IMG/VR virus record: IMGVR_UViG_3300032278_000010
Span: 1-53,417 of that record
Strand: one strand, 5' to 3'
DNA length: 53,417 nucleotides
Origin: a virus
This document shows, in pieces, positions 39,301 through 46,874 of the stretch (position 1 is the first letter of the stretch; each line of letters begins with the position of its first letter). The notes under the pieces are model-generated. The model was not told the origin of the DNA, did not search any database, and saw only the letters and a program-made list of their open reading frames with translations. Position numbers and translations under genes: made by a program.

Positions 39301-40062
39301 GCACTTAGTAAAATAAAATCAAGTATGTTAGACGGTGCATTACCAGCTGTTGATGGATCAGCAATAACAGGTATAACTCATACACCAGCAAATAATTCAG
39401 TTGATGAAACAAAAGTAAAGGATGCTTTCGTAGCGGATTTCACGGAAGTTACAGTTGCTACTGGAGACAGTATTCTTTTGGGAGATGCAACTGATAGTGG
39501 TAATACAAAGAGAGATACAGTACAGGGAATTTTAGATTTAGCAGGTGGAGGTGAAGATGGTTTAACCAATAACTCCAATACAACTTGGATGGAAGTTAGT
39601 GCTGATGAAGAAGTTACTACTCCGTTGCAACCATCTTTTTCAGCATATTTAACAAGTAATGGTACTGGTGTTATTGGCGGTGCAACTACTTATCATATAA
39701 CTCAGGCGTTTACAGAACACTTTGATATTGGTAGTAATTTTGATGCTTCTAGTGGCACATTTACTGCACCAGTTACAGGAAAATATTTATTAGCTACTTG
39801 GATACATGCAAGCGGTATTGATGCCGCACATAGTTATTATGAAGCGATGTTTACTACTTCAAATTTTCAATATAGATTCGATCATAATGAATTAGATAGT
39901 GGATTCGCAGGGACATGGTATGCAAAAGGAACAATTGTAGCTGATATGGATGCGAGTGATACAGCTTATTTGACTTATAGATTATCTGGTGGATCAACAG
40001 GAACAGCAAACATATCAGGTGGTACTACTGGAGTTTGGTTTAGTGGAATGTTAATAGGATAA
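39298..40062 (+). CDS. C1q-like adhesin
   Basis: 254 residues. N-terminal MALSKIKSSMLDGALPAV attachment module, a TKRDTVQGILDLAGG linker, then a C-terminal C1q/TNF-like domain (PSFSAYLTSNG, FDASSGTFTAPVTGKYLLATW ...). Such trimeric domains cap phage fibres. It is followed by its own assembly protein. Confidence 0.65.
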   Translation: MALSKIKSSMLDGALPAVDGSAITGITHTPANNSVDETKVKDAFVADFTEVTVATGDSILLGDATDSGNTKRDTVQGILDLAGGGEDGLTNNSNTTWMEVSADEEVTTPLQPSFSAYLTSNGTGVIGGATTYHITQAFTEHFDIGSNFDASSGTFTAPVTGKYLLATWIHASGIDAAHSYYEAMFTTSNFQYRFDHNELDSGFAGTWYAKGTIVADMDASDTAYLTYRLSGGSTGTANISGGTTGVWFSGMLIG

Positions 40063-40066
40063 AAAA

Positions 40067-40411
40067 ATGCAATTAACAAAAAAACAATTAGCAGTTTTAA
40101 ATCATGTAGTAATAGATGGTCAGTTGTGGGCTGATAATGCAACAGAAGAACATATGTTAGCAAAAGTTGCAAGATGGGAAGTTGATTATGAAACAGCGTT
40201 AGCTAAAGGTGATTATAAAACTCGTAAACAAAGAGATGATGTTGATGTGCAGAGAGTACAAGACGAACGTGATAATGTTTCATATGCTGTTAAACGAAAG
40301 CGTGAATACCCATCTGAAGGCGATCAACTAGACAAAATTTACCACGATGGTATAGATGCGTGGAAAGCCGATATGATTAAACCAGTTAAAGATAAATATC
40401 CAAAGGAATAA
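40067..40411 (+). CDS. Tail fibre assembly protein-like (paralogue 1)
   Basis: 114 residues. The C-terminal YAVKRKREYPSEGDQLDKIY...DAWKADMIKPVKDKYPKE pattern is the YP..xDQLDxIYH..xDAWK..VKxKYPK signature seen next to environmental phage adhesins. Nearly identical C-terminus at 42354-42791. Confidence 0.6.
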   Translation: MQLTKKQLAVLNHVVIDGQLWADNATEEHMLAKVARWEVDYETALAKGDYKTRKQRDDVDVQRVQDERDNVSYAVKRKREYPSEGDQLDKIYHDGIDAWKADMIKPVKDKYPKE

Positions 40412-40417
40412 ACTATG
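40400..40417 (+). repeat. Cassette seam repeat, copy 2
   Basis: CCAAAGGAATAAACTATG, identical to copy 1; 1,117 bp separate the two. Confidence 0.7.
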
Positions 40418-40819
40418 CCCTATATAGGAAGATCAGTAAATTATGGTAATGCCGTTACGGAACAATTCGTCGGAGATGGCTCAGCTGATTATACATTAGC
40501 TTATGAAACTATAACTGACGGAGTTGTTGTAAGCCTGGATGGTGTAGTACAGGTAAATGGTACTGACTTTAATATTTTAGGGACTGTAATTACGTTTACG
40601 AGTGTTGTTGCTTCTCCAATCGATATTAATATCATCTATCTCGGTTTAACAATTTCAATAGGAACACCTTCAGATAGTTCTATAACTCTTGCTAAAATGG
40701 CTGCTAATAGTGTGGATTCTGACCAGTATGTAGATGGAAGTATAGATGGTGAACATTTGACGGCTGTTATGAACCCCTCATTAACCAGTACAGGCAAGGC
40801 ATTAGTTCTTGGATTTTAA
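40415..40819 (+). CDS. Short tail fibre N-terminal module
   Basis: 134 residues. N-terminus MPYIGRSVNYGNAVTEQFV and a C-terminal KMAANSVDSDQYVDGSIDGEHL, like the first ~130 residues of the 515-aa fibre. It ends after the linker, so it is either a truncated fibre or an adaptor for another adhesin. Confidence 0.55.
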   Translation: MPYIGRSVNYGNAVTEQFVGDGSADYTLAYETITDGVVVSLDGVVQVNGTDFNILGTVITFTSVVASPIDINIIYLGLTISIGTPSDSSITLAKMAANSVDSDQYVDGSIDGEHLTAVMNPSLTSTGKALVLGF

Positions 40820-40831
40820 CGGAGATCAATT

Positions 40832-41161
40832 ATGGCAAGTGAAGTTTTAGGAGTTAAATTAGAGGCGACATTATCAAATGTTGAAAGAGTCCTTATCAAC
40901 GGTGTGAGCGGTCACACCTATACCATTTTATCCATTACATTTTGCGAAGAGGCAGCGGCGGCTGAAACATTCGATCTTTACATAGACGATGATGGTGGAG
41001 GAACTGACTACTATATTTACAAGGCTCAAGCAATAGGAGCAAACCAGACCTTTGAACATACAGGAAGAATTGTTCTTGTGGACGAGGATCATCTTTGTGC
41101 AATACTTACAGGTACAGGCAATGTTGATGTGGTGGTTAGCTATCTCGATCAGACTAGATAG
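40832..41161 (+). CDS. Virion decoration-type protein, paralogue
   Basis: 109 residues, resembles 37189-37518 in length and pattern (FDLYIDDDGGGTDYYIYKAQAIGANQTF). It probably packs in a beta fold on the virion or tail. Confidence 0.5.
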   Translation: MASEVLGVKLEATLSNVERVLINGVSGHTYTILSITFCEEAAAAETFDLYIDDDGGGTDYYIYKAQAIGANQTFEHTGRIVLVDEDHLCAILTGTGNVDVVVSYLDQTR

Positions 41162-41173
41162 GAGATATAAATT

Positions 41174-41692
41174 ATGAGTGGAATTGTAGGTGGTAAAAAC
41201 CATAGAGGATCTGGACTGATTGCGGACTTAGGTACTGATGGTCAAATCCTAACAAGTGCCGGGGCTGGAGTGCGCCAGATATTTGAAGCTGCTGCTGGTG
41301 GAACAGGTAAGTCTTACTACACACGTATCCAATATGATGCTACTGCTTCTACAGCAACAACCGCTTATACTGGCTTTGGTTTTGCTCCTAAAAGTCTAGT
41401 AGCTTTTAACGGTAATTATCCGATAGATGAAGCTTACTCCCTAGGATTCGCTGAAAAAACAGACGGCAATGGTGGTGGAAAAGAAACAGGTAATTGCTGG
41501 CATGCTAATGTGCATGGTGACGCTGACGATGCTCGATCCAACGATAACACCAGATTTCTTGTGCATTCACAAGATGATGGCCAATCCTATGCTAATATTG
41601 CGGCTTGGGGTACAGATGGAATAACAATAACAACTACTAAAGTTAGCTCACCAACTGGAACTGTTATTATGGATATTCAATTTTACGGATAA
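41174..41692 (+). CDS. Adhesin with glycine-rich linker
   Basis: 172 residues. SGLIADLGTDGQILTSAGAGVRQIFEAAAGG linker, then a C-terminal domain (YTGFGFAPKSLVAFNGNYP) shared with 42795-43523. AGGAGAT ribosome site. Probably a tail tip adhesin. Confidence 0.58.
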   Translation: MSGIVGGKNHRGSGLIADLGTDGQILTSAGAGVRQIFEAAAGGTGKSYYTRIQYDATASTATTAYTGFGFAPKSLVAFNGNYPIDEAYSLGFAEKTDGNGGGKETGNCWHANVHGDADDARSNDNTRFLVHSQDDGQSYANIAAWGTDGITITTTKVSSPTGTVIMDIQFYG

Positions 41693-41719
41693 GATAAAGA
41701 ATGAAAATAATATAAAAAA

Positions 41720-42349
41720 ATGCCTTATATTCAACATAATTGGGGGCCATATGTACTCGAATTTGTGGTAGATGATGACCTGATAAAAATCTTGTTGGAT
41801 GAAGGTGCTAAGAGTCGGAAGAATAATCTTGATTACAGAAATCAACTGGCTGGGCAGATTGAAGAGGAGTTTTACTATAAGGATTATGATTGGTTTCTAT
41901 CTGGCTTTCAGCGGTATCTAACCGATTATATGAACGGACTTGAACAATATGCCAAGACTACTCATATTGAGCATTGGCAACATCCATATAATTCTTGGAC
42001 GCTAGGAAACCTGTGGATTAATTACCAGAAAGCAAATGAATATAATCCTCCACATAAACACTCAGGTGATTTGTCGTTTGTAATTTATTTACAAGTACCT
42101 GATGAAATAAAACGGGAACATTCTGAAAGGCTTGATCAACATCGCAATGAAGGGCCGGGAATGATTCTCTTTGACTATGGTATGGATATGCCTTTTTCAA
42201 GAAGCAGAATCAGACACATGCCAAAAACTGGTGATGCGTTTATATTTCCTGCATGGCTGGTTCATCATGTTCATGCTTTTAAATCAGATGTTGAAAGAAT
42301 CTCTGTCTCTGGAAATATTATTTTAAATAAGAAAGCAACGAAGGAGTAA
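41720..42349 (+). CDS. 2OG-Fe(II) oxygenase-like protein
   Basis: 209 residues. Double-stranded beta-helix pattern: NPPHKHSGDLSFVIYLQVPD (HxH metal site), GMILFDYG, and a distal FPAWLVHHVHAF ... ERISVSGNI (distal His and the 2OG-binding Arg). This fits the 2OG-FeII_Oxy_5 family common in marine phages. It sits between an adhesin and an assembly protein, so it may modify an adhesin residue (inference). ATG has no strong ribosome site. Confidence 0.65.
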   Translation: MPYIQHNWGPYVLEFVVDDDLIKILLDEGAKSRKNNLDYRNQLAGQIEEEFYYKDYDWFLSGFQRYLTDYMNGLEQYAKTTHIEHWQHPYNSWTLGNLWINYQKANEYNPPHKHSGDLSFVIYLQVPDEIKREHSERLDQHRNEGPGMILFDYGMDMPFSRSRIRHMPKTGDAFIFPAWLVHHVHAFKSDVERISVSGNIILNKKATKE

Positions 42350-42353
42350 AATT

Positions 42354-42791
42354 ATGGATAGAGTATGTCGTTTTGTTGGAGAGTCACATATTAGGTATAA
42401 CAAAGGTGATATTATTTCTATTCAATCAGGGGGTGATACTGAAAATTTCAGAAAACAATATAAGGCTCACCTTACAGATGATGAATGGGAGGAATATAAA
42501 GCCTCTATTCTTGATACGCTCAAACAAAACGCTTTACAAATTAGTTATAACGATAAAAATCTAACCGAAGCAGAGATTCAGGTTCAGTGGGAAGATGCTG
42601 ATGGTACACATTGGGCAGATTTGGATGCACAAGGTAAAACTTACGAAAATTCAAAAATAACTTATGATATGAAACGAAAAAAAGCATACCCTAAAGTTAG
42701 GGATCAACTTGACAAGATTTATCACGAAGGCATAGATGCGTGGAAGGCCGATATGGTTAAACCAGTGAAAGATAAATACCCAAAGGAATAA
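42354..42791 (+). CDS. Tail fibre assembly protein-like (paralogue 2)
   Basis: 145 residues. The C-terminal RDQLDKIYHEGIDAWKADMV ... PKE is almost the same as that of 40067-40411 at the DNA level. The N-terminal ~90 residues differ, indicating domain swapping. AAGGAG start. Confidence 0.6.
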   Translation: MDRVCRFVGESHIRYNKGDIISIQSGGDTENFRKQYKAHLTDDEWEEYKASILDTLKQNALQISYNDKNLTEAEIQVQWEDADGTHWADLDAQGKTYENSKITYDMKRKKAYPKVRDQLDKIYHEGIDAWKADMVKPVKDKYPKE

Positions 42792-42797
42792 ATTATG
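42780..42797 (+). repeat. Cassette seam repeat, copy 3
   Basis: CCAAAGGAATAAATTATG, one base different from copies 1 and 2. Confidence 0.65.
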
Positions 42798-43523
42798 AGT
42801 ATAACCAAAGTAACAGGAATGATGCAAACAGGTACAAAAGGTGGTGACATACCATCTGCCGGTACTATGGTTATTGATACAGACGGTGATTATTTTGATA
42901 TTACTGGTACTACTGGGATTACTGGTATGACCGTAGCAGCAGGAAGACGATTCACTCTACAGTTTGATGGGGCAGTAACAATAACAGACAACGCTGCTAT
43001 TACCTTATCTGGAGCCGCTAACTTTACAACTGCTGCAGGGGATATTCTGTCATTTATTGCTGTAGCAGCTAACACAGTTGTACAGACAGGCTACTCATTA
43101 GTGGATGGCGGTAGTCCAGTAGCTCCTAGTGGTGGTGATACAGTTACTCAATTCGCAAGGAAAATATATATCCACGATCTTACTGCCGCAACTGGAACAG
43201 TAGCTCTTACTGGTGTTGGATTTGTCCCACAGTTAATTATGTTTATTTGTAATAAAGATCAAGAACTGGCAGGTGGTATTGGTTTTTCAACTGGTTCAGG
43301 GGCAAATAACTGGGGTTGGTACTTTGAAGATGATTCTACAGAAACTTCTGGTAACGCTAATAGTTATTTTAGTTATTATTGGAGCAATACTGGTGGGCAT
43401 TACAAAAGTTTTGCGGTCAATTCTCTTGATGCGGATGGTTTTACTGTTGGGTGGGCTAAAACAGGCACAACTACTGGTAGTTATTATATTGAGGCGTTAT
43501 GCTTTAGATTCATCGCTGATTGA
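42795..43523 (+). CDS. Adhesin with two beta domains
   Basis: 242 residues. N-terminal MSITKVTGMMQTGT module, a beta-helix-like ITGMTVAAGRRFTLQFDG segment, and a C-terminal domain related to 41174-41692 (LTGVGFVPQLIMFICN). Probably another swappable receptor-binding protein. Confidence 0.6.
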   Translation: MSITKVTGMMQTGTKGGDIPSAGTMVIDTDGDYFDITGTTGITGMTVAAGRRFTLQFDGAVTITDNAAITLSGAANFTTAAGDILSFIAVAANTVVQTGYSLVDGGSPVAPSGGDTVTQFARKIYIHDLTAATGTVALTGVGFVPQLIMFICNKDQELAGGIGFSTGSGANNWGWYFEDDSTETSGNANSYFSYYWSNTGGHYKSFAVNSLDADGFTVGWAKTGTTTGSYYIEALCFRFIAD

Positions 43524-43536
43524 TAAAGGATAATTT

Positions 43537-43869
43537 ATGAGATATGTAAAACAAAAATCAACAGGCAGATACTTACACGCTGAGAGTGGTGGTGATCCTA
43601 GTAAGCCTGAACATTTGCAGATTATGTTGGATGATGTTTCTCGTAACAGGAGCATTGATCTGTCTGATTTGGAGGCTGGGTATGGTGATGATGTTGAAAT
43701 AGTAGCAGAATATCAGGCACAAGATTTAGCAGTCAAAACTTACGCAGAAAAGAGAAGGATGGAATATCCATCAATTCTTGAACTGACGGTAGCCCTCTAC
43801 GACACAGACGATAAGGCAGCCATCGAGAAACGCAGGGCAGATGTGAAGGCGAAGTATCCTAAACCGTAA
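43537..43869 (+). CDS. Tail fibre assembly protein-like (paralogue 3)
   Basis: 110 residues. It ends EKRRMEYPSILELTVALYD...ADVKAKYPKP, a more distant version of the YP..L..VK.KYPK signature. Confidence 0.52.
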   Translation: MRYVKQKSTGRYLHAESGGDPSKPEHLQIMLDDVSRNRSIDLSDLEAGYGDDVEIVAEYQAQDLAVKTYAEKRRMEYPSILELTVALYDTDDKAAIEKRRADVKAKYPKP

Positions 43870-43961
43870 TGAAAATATTTCTCTGGATTTTAGGTGGTGC
43901 TACAGTTGTTGGAGTTGGTTTGTTTATAGCTTATGTAATTGCAATGTCGAGAATACACTAA
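43869..43961 (+). CDS. Tiny membrane peptide
   Basis: 30 residues, one hydrophobic helix (IFLWILGGATVVGVGLFIAY). It overlaps the assembly protein stop (TAATG). First of a chain of small membrane ORFs, likely a lysis cassette. Confidence 0.42.
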   Translation: MKIFLWILGGATVVGVGLFIAYVIAMSRIH

Positions 43962-44075
43962 ATGGAAGTTCTAGATATATGGAATGACTTAGGGTACATA
44001 GAGGGGTTTTTGTTTTCATTATGGATAGGACTTATGTATTACGGCAAGTGTTGGGTGGATTCTAAATTTAAATGA
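43962..44075 (+). CDS. Small membrane peptide
   Basis: 37 residues with FLFSLWIGLMYYGKCWV, directly after the previous stop. Confidence 0.4.
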   Translation: MEVLDIWNDLGYIEGFLFSLWIGLMYYGKCWVDSKFK

Positions 44076-44134
44076 GATTATTATTTGGCATTATAATTAT
44101 TCTAGTTGTGGCATATTATTTATCCGGTTTCTAA
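44072..44134 (+). CDS. Tiny membrane peptide
   Basis: 20 residues, hydrophobic (LLFGIIIILVVAYYLSG), in ATGA overlap with the previous ORF. Could be a toxin-like or holin-like peptide. Confidence 0.35.
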   Translation: MRLLFGIIIILVVAYYLSGF

Positions 44135-44232
44135 TGAAAGAGAGAATCTATTTCGTGTTAGTAATGGTATTAATTCAGATGGTACTTGGCTACGGCTTCG
44201 GTGGTGGGAGCTTTTGTTATGCCGCCATCTAA
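44134..44232 (+). CDS. Tiny membrane peptide
   Basis: 32 residues, hydrophobic N-terminal helix, overlapping both neighbours (TAATG and a 14-bp overlap). Confidence 0.35.
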   Translation: MKERIYFVLVMVLIQMVLGYGFGGGSFCYAAI

Positions 44233-44491
44233 TAAAGCAATACATGAACTAAAAGAATTTATAGAAGATAAATTTAAAAGCCATGAAGATCTGGAAGCAT
44301 TAAGATTCAAGAGAATAGACGAATTAATTAATAGTTTTGGCAAGGAAATAGACTCGAATGAAGAAACAGTAAAAAGAATTCATACTCGCGTAGATAGAAT
44401 AGAACAAAGTATAAAAGTAGTTAAGGGTATGGGAACAGCCGTAGCGACTGTTTTAGGCGCGGCTGCTGCTTGGTTGGGAATGCAGAAATAA
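44219..44491 (+). CDS. XhlA-like coiled-coil membrane protein
   Basis: 90 residues from ATG 44219. A long coiled coil (IHELKEFIEDKFKSHEDLEA ... VKRIHTRVDRIEQS) ends in one C-terminal transmembrane segment (MGTAVATVLGAAAAWLGM). This layout is that of haemolysin XhlA-type phage lysis helpers. Confidence 0.55.
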   Translation: MPPSNKAIHELKEFIEDKFKSHEDLEALRFKRIDELINSFGKEIDSNEETVKRIHTRVDRIEQSIKVVKGMGTAVATVLGAAAAWLGMQK

Positions 44492-44492
44492 C

Positions 44493-44669
44493 ATGAAAAA
44501 TAACTTTTTCTTCTTCTTCTTCTTTTTGTTAATATATATACAAGTAGGAGGTTGTGTTTTTATCAGCACAACAGCCGGAAGTTTTATAGGACATCTCGGA
44601 GCAGAGATTGTGGCAGAAGAACTGGAACATAACACGAAATGTGATAAAATAACTAAAAAGGAGCCGTAA
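44493..44669 (+). CDS. Lipoprotein, possible outer-membrane spanin
   Basis: 58 residues. Signal sequence with seven consecutive Phe, lipobox VGGC, then a short exported tail with one more Cys. o-spanin (Rz1-like) is a reasonable guess from size and place. The TTC-rich tract (44505-44525) is low complexity. Confidence 0.5.
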   Translation: MKNNFFFFFFFLLIYIQVGGCVFISTTAGSFIGHLGAEIVAEELEHNTKCDKITKKEP

Positions 44670-44761
44670 TGGGTGACAATTTTTTTACCAAACATATGGA
44701 TAAATTCATATGGTTCATGGTCGGGTGGGCTATATCGGTCATGTTTTATAAAATGATATAA
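44669..44761 (+). CDS. Tiny membrane peptide
   Basis: 30 residues (MGDNFFTKHMDKFIWFMVGWAI...), one hydrophobic helix. AAGGAGCC upstream. Confidence 0.42.
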   Translation: MGDNFFTKHMDKFIWFMVGWAISVMFYKMI

Positions 44762-44774
44762 AAAGGAGATAGTG

Positions 44775-44978
44775 ATGGATTGGTTAATGAGCCAACCATG
44801 GTTTTTCCACTTGGCGACGATAGTGCTATGCGCCAACGTTGTAACCATGATCCTGAAGGACAGGTACGCCGAAGATTTGCCCATCGTGGGGAAACTCTGG
44901 CCTATTTTGAACTGGTTTTCATTTAATGTTTTCAACAACGCGAACGCCCCGGACGGGATGGACGGCAAAAAGAAGTAG
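44775..44978 (+). CDS. Small membrane protein
   Basis: 67 residues with a hydrophobic segment (FFHLATIVLCANVVTMIL) and a basic end (DGKKK). AAAGGAGAT upstream. GC content is clearly higher than in preceding genes, so it may belong to the right-hand module. Confidence 0.5.
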   Translation: MDWLMSQPWFFHLATIVLCANVVTMILKDRYAEDLPIVGKLWPILNWFSFNVFNNANAPDGMDGKKK

Positions 44979-45146
44979 AAAAATCTTGACTTGAAACCGC
45001 CCTTCCTGTACGCTTGGTTTAGAGAATACGTGAAAACGCGAAACCGAGATGACAGGAATGATCAAGGCGAAACAGAATATAATCGAGAAGGGAACGGTGT
45101 TTACGGGTAACGCCTTGCCCTTCCTGACATCCGCTTGCCCTTCATT

Positions 45147-45180
45147 GCCACGCGTGGATTCGTCCTCGCGTGGCTTTTTT
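45147..45180 (+). terminator. Rho-independent terminator
   Basis: GCCACGCG pairs with CGCGTGGC (8 bp) followed by TTTTTT. It ends the tail/lysis transcript. The 170 bp before it are non-coding. Confidence 0.85.
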
Positions 45181-45232
45181 AATGGGGTTTTAATGTTGCG
45201 TTAATCTAATTTTAATGTTGGGATGATATACT
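45179..45232 (+). promoter_or_regulatory. Phased TTAA-repeat promoter, copy 1
   Basis: TTAA occurs at 45179, 45190, 45201 and 45212, exactly 11 bp apart (TTAATGTT at 45190 and 45212). TATACT (-10, with TGA before it) starts 15 bp after the last TTAA. 11-bp direct repeats that replace the -35 element are the design of Pho boxes and other OmpR/PhoB-family sites. The first gene begins close to the expected start site. Confidence 0.65.
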
Positions 45233-45239
45233 GGGTATA

Positions 45240-45539
45240 ATGAAAAAGTTAATGCGTTCAAAAATAAAAGCTTTGAAACCCGGGGAACCAGTAGTCGTGG
45301 AGTGGATGGACGCGGGGTTTGATGATAATGATCCGATCTCGTGGTCTAATATGAAACAAATATCGGATCTCAAGGAAATAATGATCAAGTCCGTGGGGTT
45401 TTTTATAAAATCAACCCAGAACACCTTATTCTTCTGCATGAGTATGGACGAGGCGGGAAAAGATGAAACCAATATAGCCAACAAGGGGCAAATCCCAATG
45501 GGCTGTATAAAAACTGTTAAAAGATGGGGGGACGAATGA
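45240..45539 (+). CDS. First gene of the right-hand module, unknown
   Basis: 99 residues. PGEPVVVEWMDAGFDDNDP near the start is a pattern seen in small phage proteins. No SD before ATG 45240; transcription should start within a few bases, so a leaderless or later start (45252) is possible. Its stop overlaps the amidase ATG. Confidence 0.5.
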   Translation: MKKLMRSKIKALKPGEPVVVEWMDAGFDDNDPISWSNMKQISDLKEIMIKSVGFFIKSTQNTLFFCMSMDEAGKDETNIANKGQIPMGCIKTVKRWGDE

Positions 45540-45997
45540 ACGAGATAAAGAAAATAATCATCCATTGTTCAGATTCTGACTTCGGGTCCGCCAGTATTAT
45601 TGATGAGTGGCATAAAGCCCGTGGGTGGGATGGAATCGGTTATCATTATGTGATTACCAATGGAGTACAGGAATCGTGTCGCAAGTATAAGGGGAGCGAC
45701 GATGGCATAATCCAAGAAGGACGCAATCTGGAGAAAAAAGGCGCCCATGTAAGGGGCCATAATTCGGACAGCATAGGCGTCTGCCTGATAGGAAAACATC
45801 ATTTTACAGGCAAACAAATGTTCGACGCTTTACCGACCTTATTGAGCCTTTTACTTTCCGCTTATAAACTGACCCCAGATAACATATTCGGGCATAATGA
45901 ATTCAACCCGGAAAAAACGTGTCCTAATTTTAACGTGAACGATTTGAGAAATCTCTTGAAAGGAACAACTTATGTTACACCCGGTCAAAGTGTTTGA
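45536..45997 (+). CDS. N-acetylmuramoyl-L-alanine amidase (T7 lysozyme-like)
   Basis: 153 residues from ATG 45536 (GGGGGACG upstream, ATGA overlap); an ORF start at 45524 is less likely. Amidase_2 fold: IIIHCSDS (first Zn His), WHKARGWDGIGYHYVI, SDSIGVCLIG, GHNEFNPEKTCPN (second His and Cys ligands). It would cut peptidoglycan for release. T7 lysozyme also inhibits RNA polymerase, but nothing shows this here. Confidence 0.88.
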   Translation: MNEIKKIIIHCSDSDFGSASIIDEWHKARGWDGIGYHYVITNGVQESCRKYKGSDDGIIQEGRNLEKKGAHVRGHNSDSIGVCLIGKHHFTGKQMFDALPTLLSLLLSAYKLTPDNIFGHNEFNPEKTCPNFNVNDLRNLLKGTTYVTPGQSV

Positions 45998-46190
45998 CAG
46001 CAACGGGAACTTGAAGAAAATAATTTCTACCGAAGAATTAGAAGAGCGTTTTTGGAACCCCGGGTTTCATAAACTTATTTCAAAAAAAGGCAACTCAAAC
46101 AGTCGTTTCTTTACACCCAAGGGGAAAACGCTGAAAAACGAATCTGAGAATAGTTTGAGCCATGGCACATTTCATCCGGAAATATCATAA
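45972..46190 (+). CDS. Small basic protein
   Basis: 72 residues, overlapping the amidase end. MLHPVKVFDSNGNLKKIIS is followed by a basic FHKLISKKGNSNSRFF. AAAGGAAC ribosome site. Family not recognised. Confidence 0.5.
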   Translation: MLHPVKVFDSNGNLKKIISTEELEERFWNPGFHKLISKKGNSNSRFFTPKGKTLKNESENSLSHGTFHPEIS

Positions 46191-46407
46191 AATGGGGGTT
46201 TTCATTTTTTTAGCCTTGTTAAACATATGTATGGCAATCCCTATAAAAAAAGCTACCGCACAACCAGAACTGATCGCGTTGCCGGAATTCATGCAGTGTA
46301 CTTGTGATTCAGGAACTTTTTGTTTGACAGATGACGACGTTATGCGGTTACACGCATGGCATGAAAACGTAAAATATTTGGAGAATCGTCGCCTTTTCAT
46401 TCGTTGA
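46162..46407 (+). CDS. Small exported protein
   Basis: 81 residues with a signal-peptide-like hydrophobic stretch (VFIFLALLNICMAIPI, residues 13-28) and two close cysteines (CTCD) plus one more. A start at 46192 (M11) is also possible. A periplasmic or spanin-like role is possible. Confidence 0.45.
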   Translation: MAHFIRKYHKMGVFIFLALLNICMAIPIKKATAQPELIALPEFMQCTCDSGTFCLTDDDVMRLHAWHENVKYLENRRLFIR

Positions 46408-46418
46408 GTGGGCCGACG

Positions 46419-46453
46419 CCGTATCGGGCGACTTAAATACGGTACGGGTTTTT
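46419..46453 (+). terminator. Possible terminator
   Basis: CCGTAT/ATACGG stem (6 bp) followed after six bases by TTTTT. Confidence 0.4.
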
Positions 46454-46462
46454 CGCGGTGAC

Positions 46463-46487
46463 GGAGGGCATCGAGCCTACACCCTCC
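46463..46487 (+). terminator. Possible second terminator
   Basis: GGAGGG/CCCTCC stem followed by TTAACTTTTA, just before the 120-aa gene. Confidence 0.35.
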
Positions 46488-46511
46488 TTAACTTTTAAAT
46501 TGGAGATTAGA

Positions 46512-46874
46512 ATGGCGACAAAAAAGGATAAAAAGGCGGAAGAAGATAGGATAGCAACAGCATTTTTTATGCTTGCCAAAGTCATCGACCAGAACACCGC
46601 CATGTTTAAGGCGTTTATCGACATGATTTCGGCGAAAGAAGAAGAGGAACGAAAAGCCCCGCTCAAACAGGAAACCCCTTCCAGTAACATTTCTAAAGAC
46701 CAGATCAAAGACGTTCTCATCCAGATCAACAAAACTTGCGGAACAGAAAAAGCAAGAAAATTTCTCGACTCGTTTGACGCGAAATCCATCAGCGAAGTCG
46801 CGCCCGCCAGTTATGATATTTTTATGAAAAGTGGAACCTACATGGTGAACCATCATAAAGGGGACGTAATATGA
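46512..46874 (+). CDS. Small helical protein
   Basis: 120 residues from ATG 46512 (TTGGAGATT upstream; upstream in-frame starts lack a ribosome site). Basic N-terminus, coiled middle, then KDVLIQINKTCGTEKARKFL. It overlaps DUF2800 by 4 bp. Possibly a partner of the DNA-processing genes. Confidence 0.55.
   Translation: MATKKDKKAEEDRIATAFFMLAKVIDQNTAMFKAFIDMISAKEEEERKAPLKQETPSSNISKDQIKDVLIQINKTCGTEKARKFLDSFDAKSISEVAPASYDIFMKSGTYMVNHHKGDVI

Noticed and set aside
44453-44968. 171-aa - strand ORF across the small membrane genes.
   Set aside because: Lys run and shadow composition; it is antisense to five coupled + strand ORFs.
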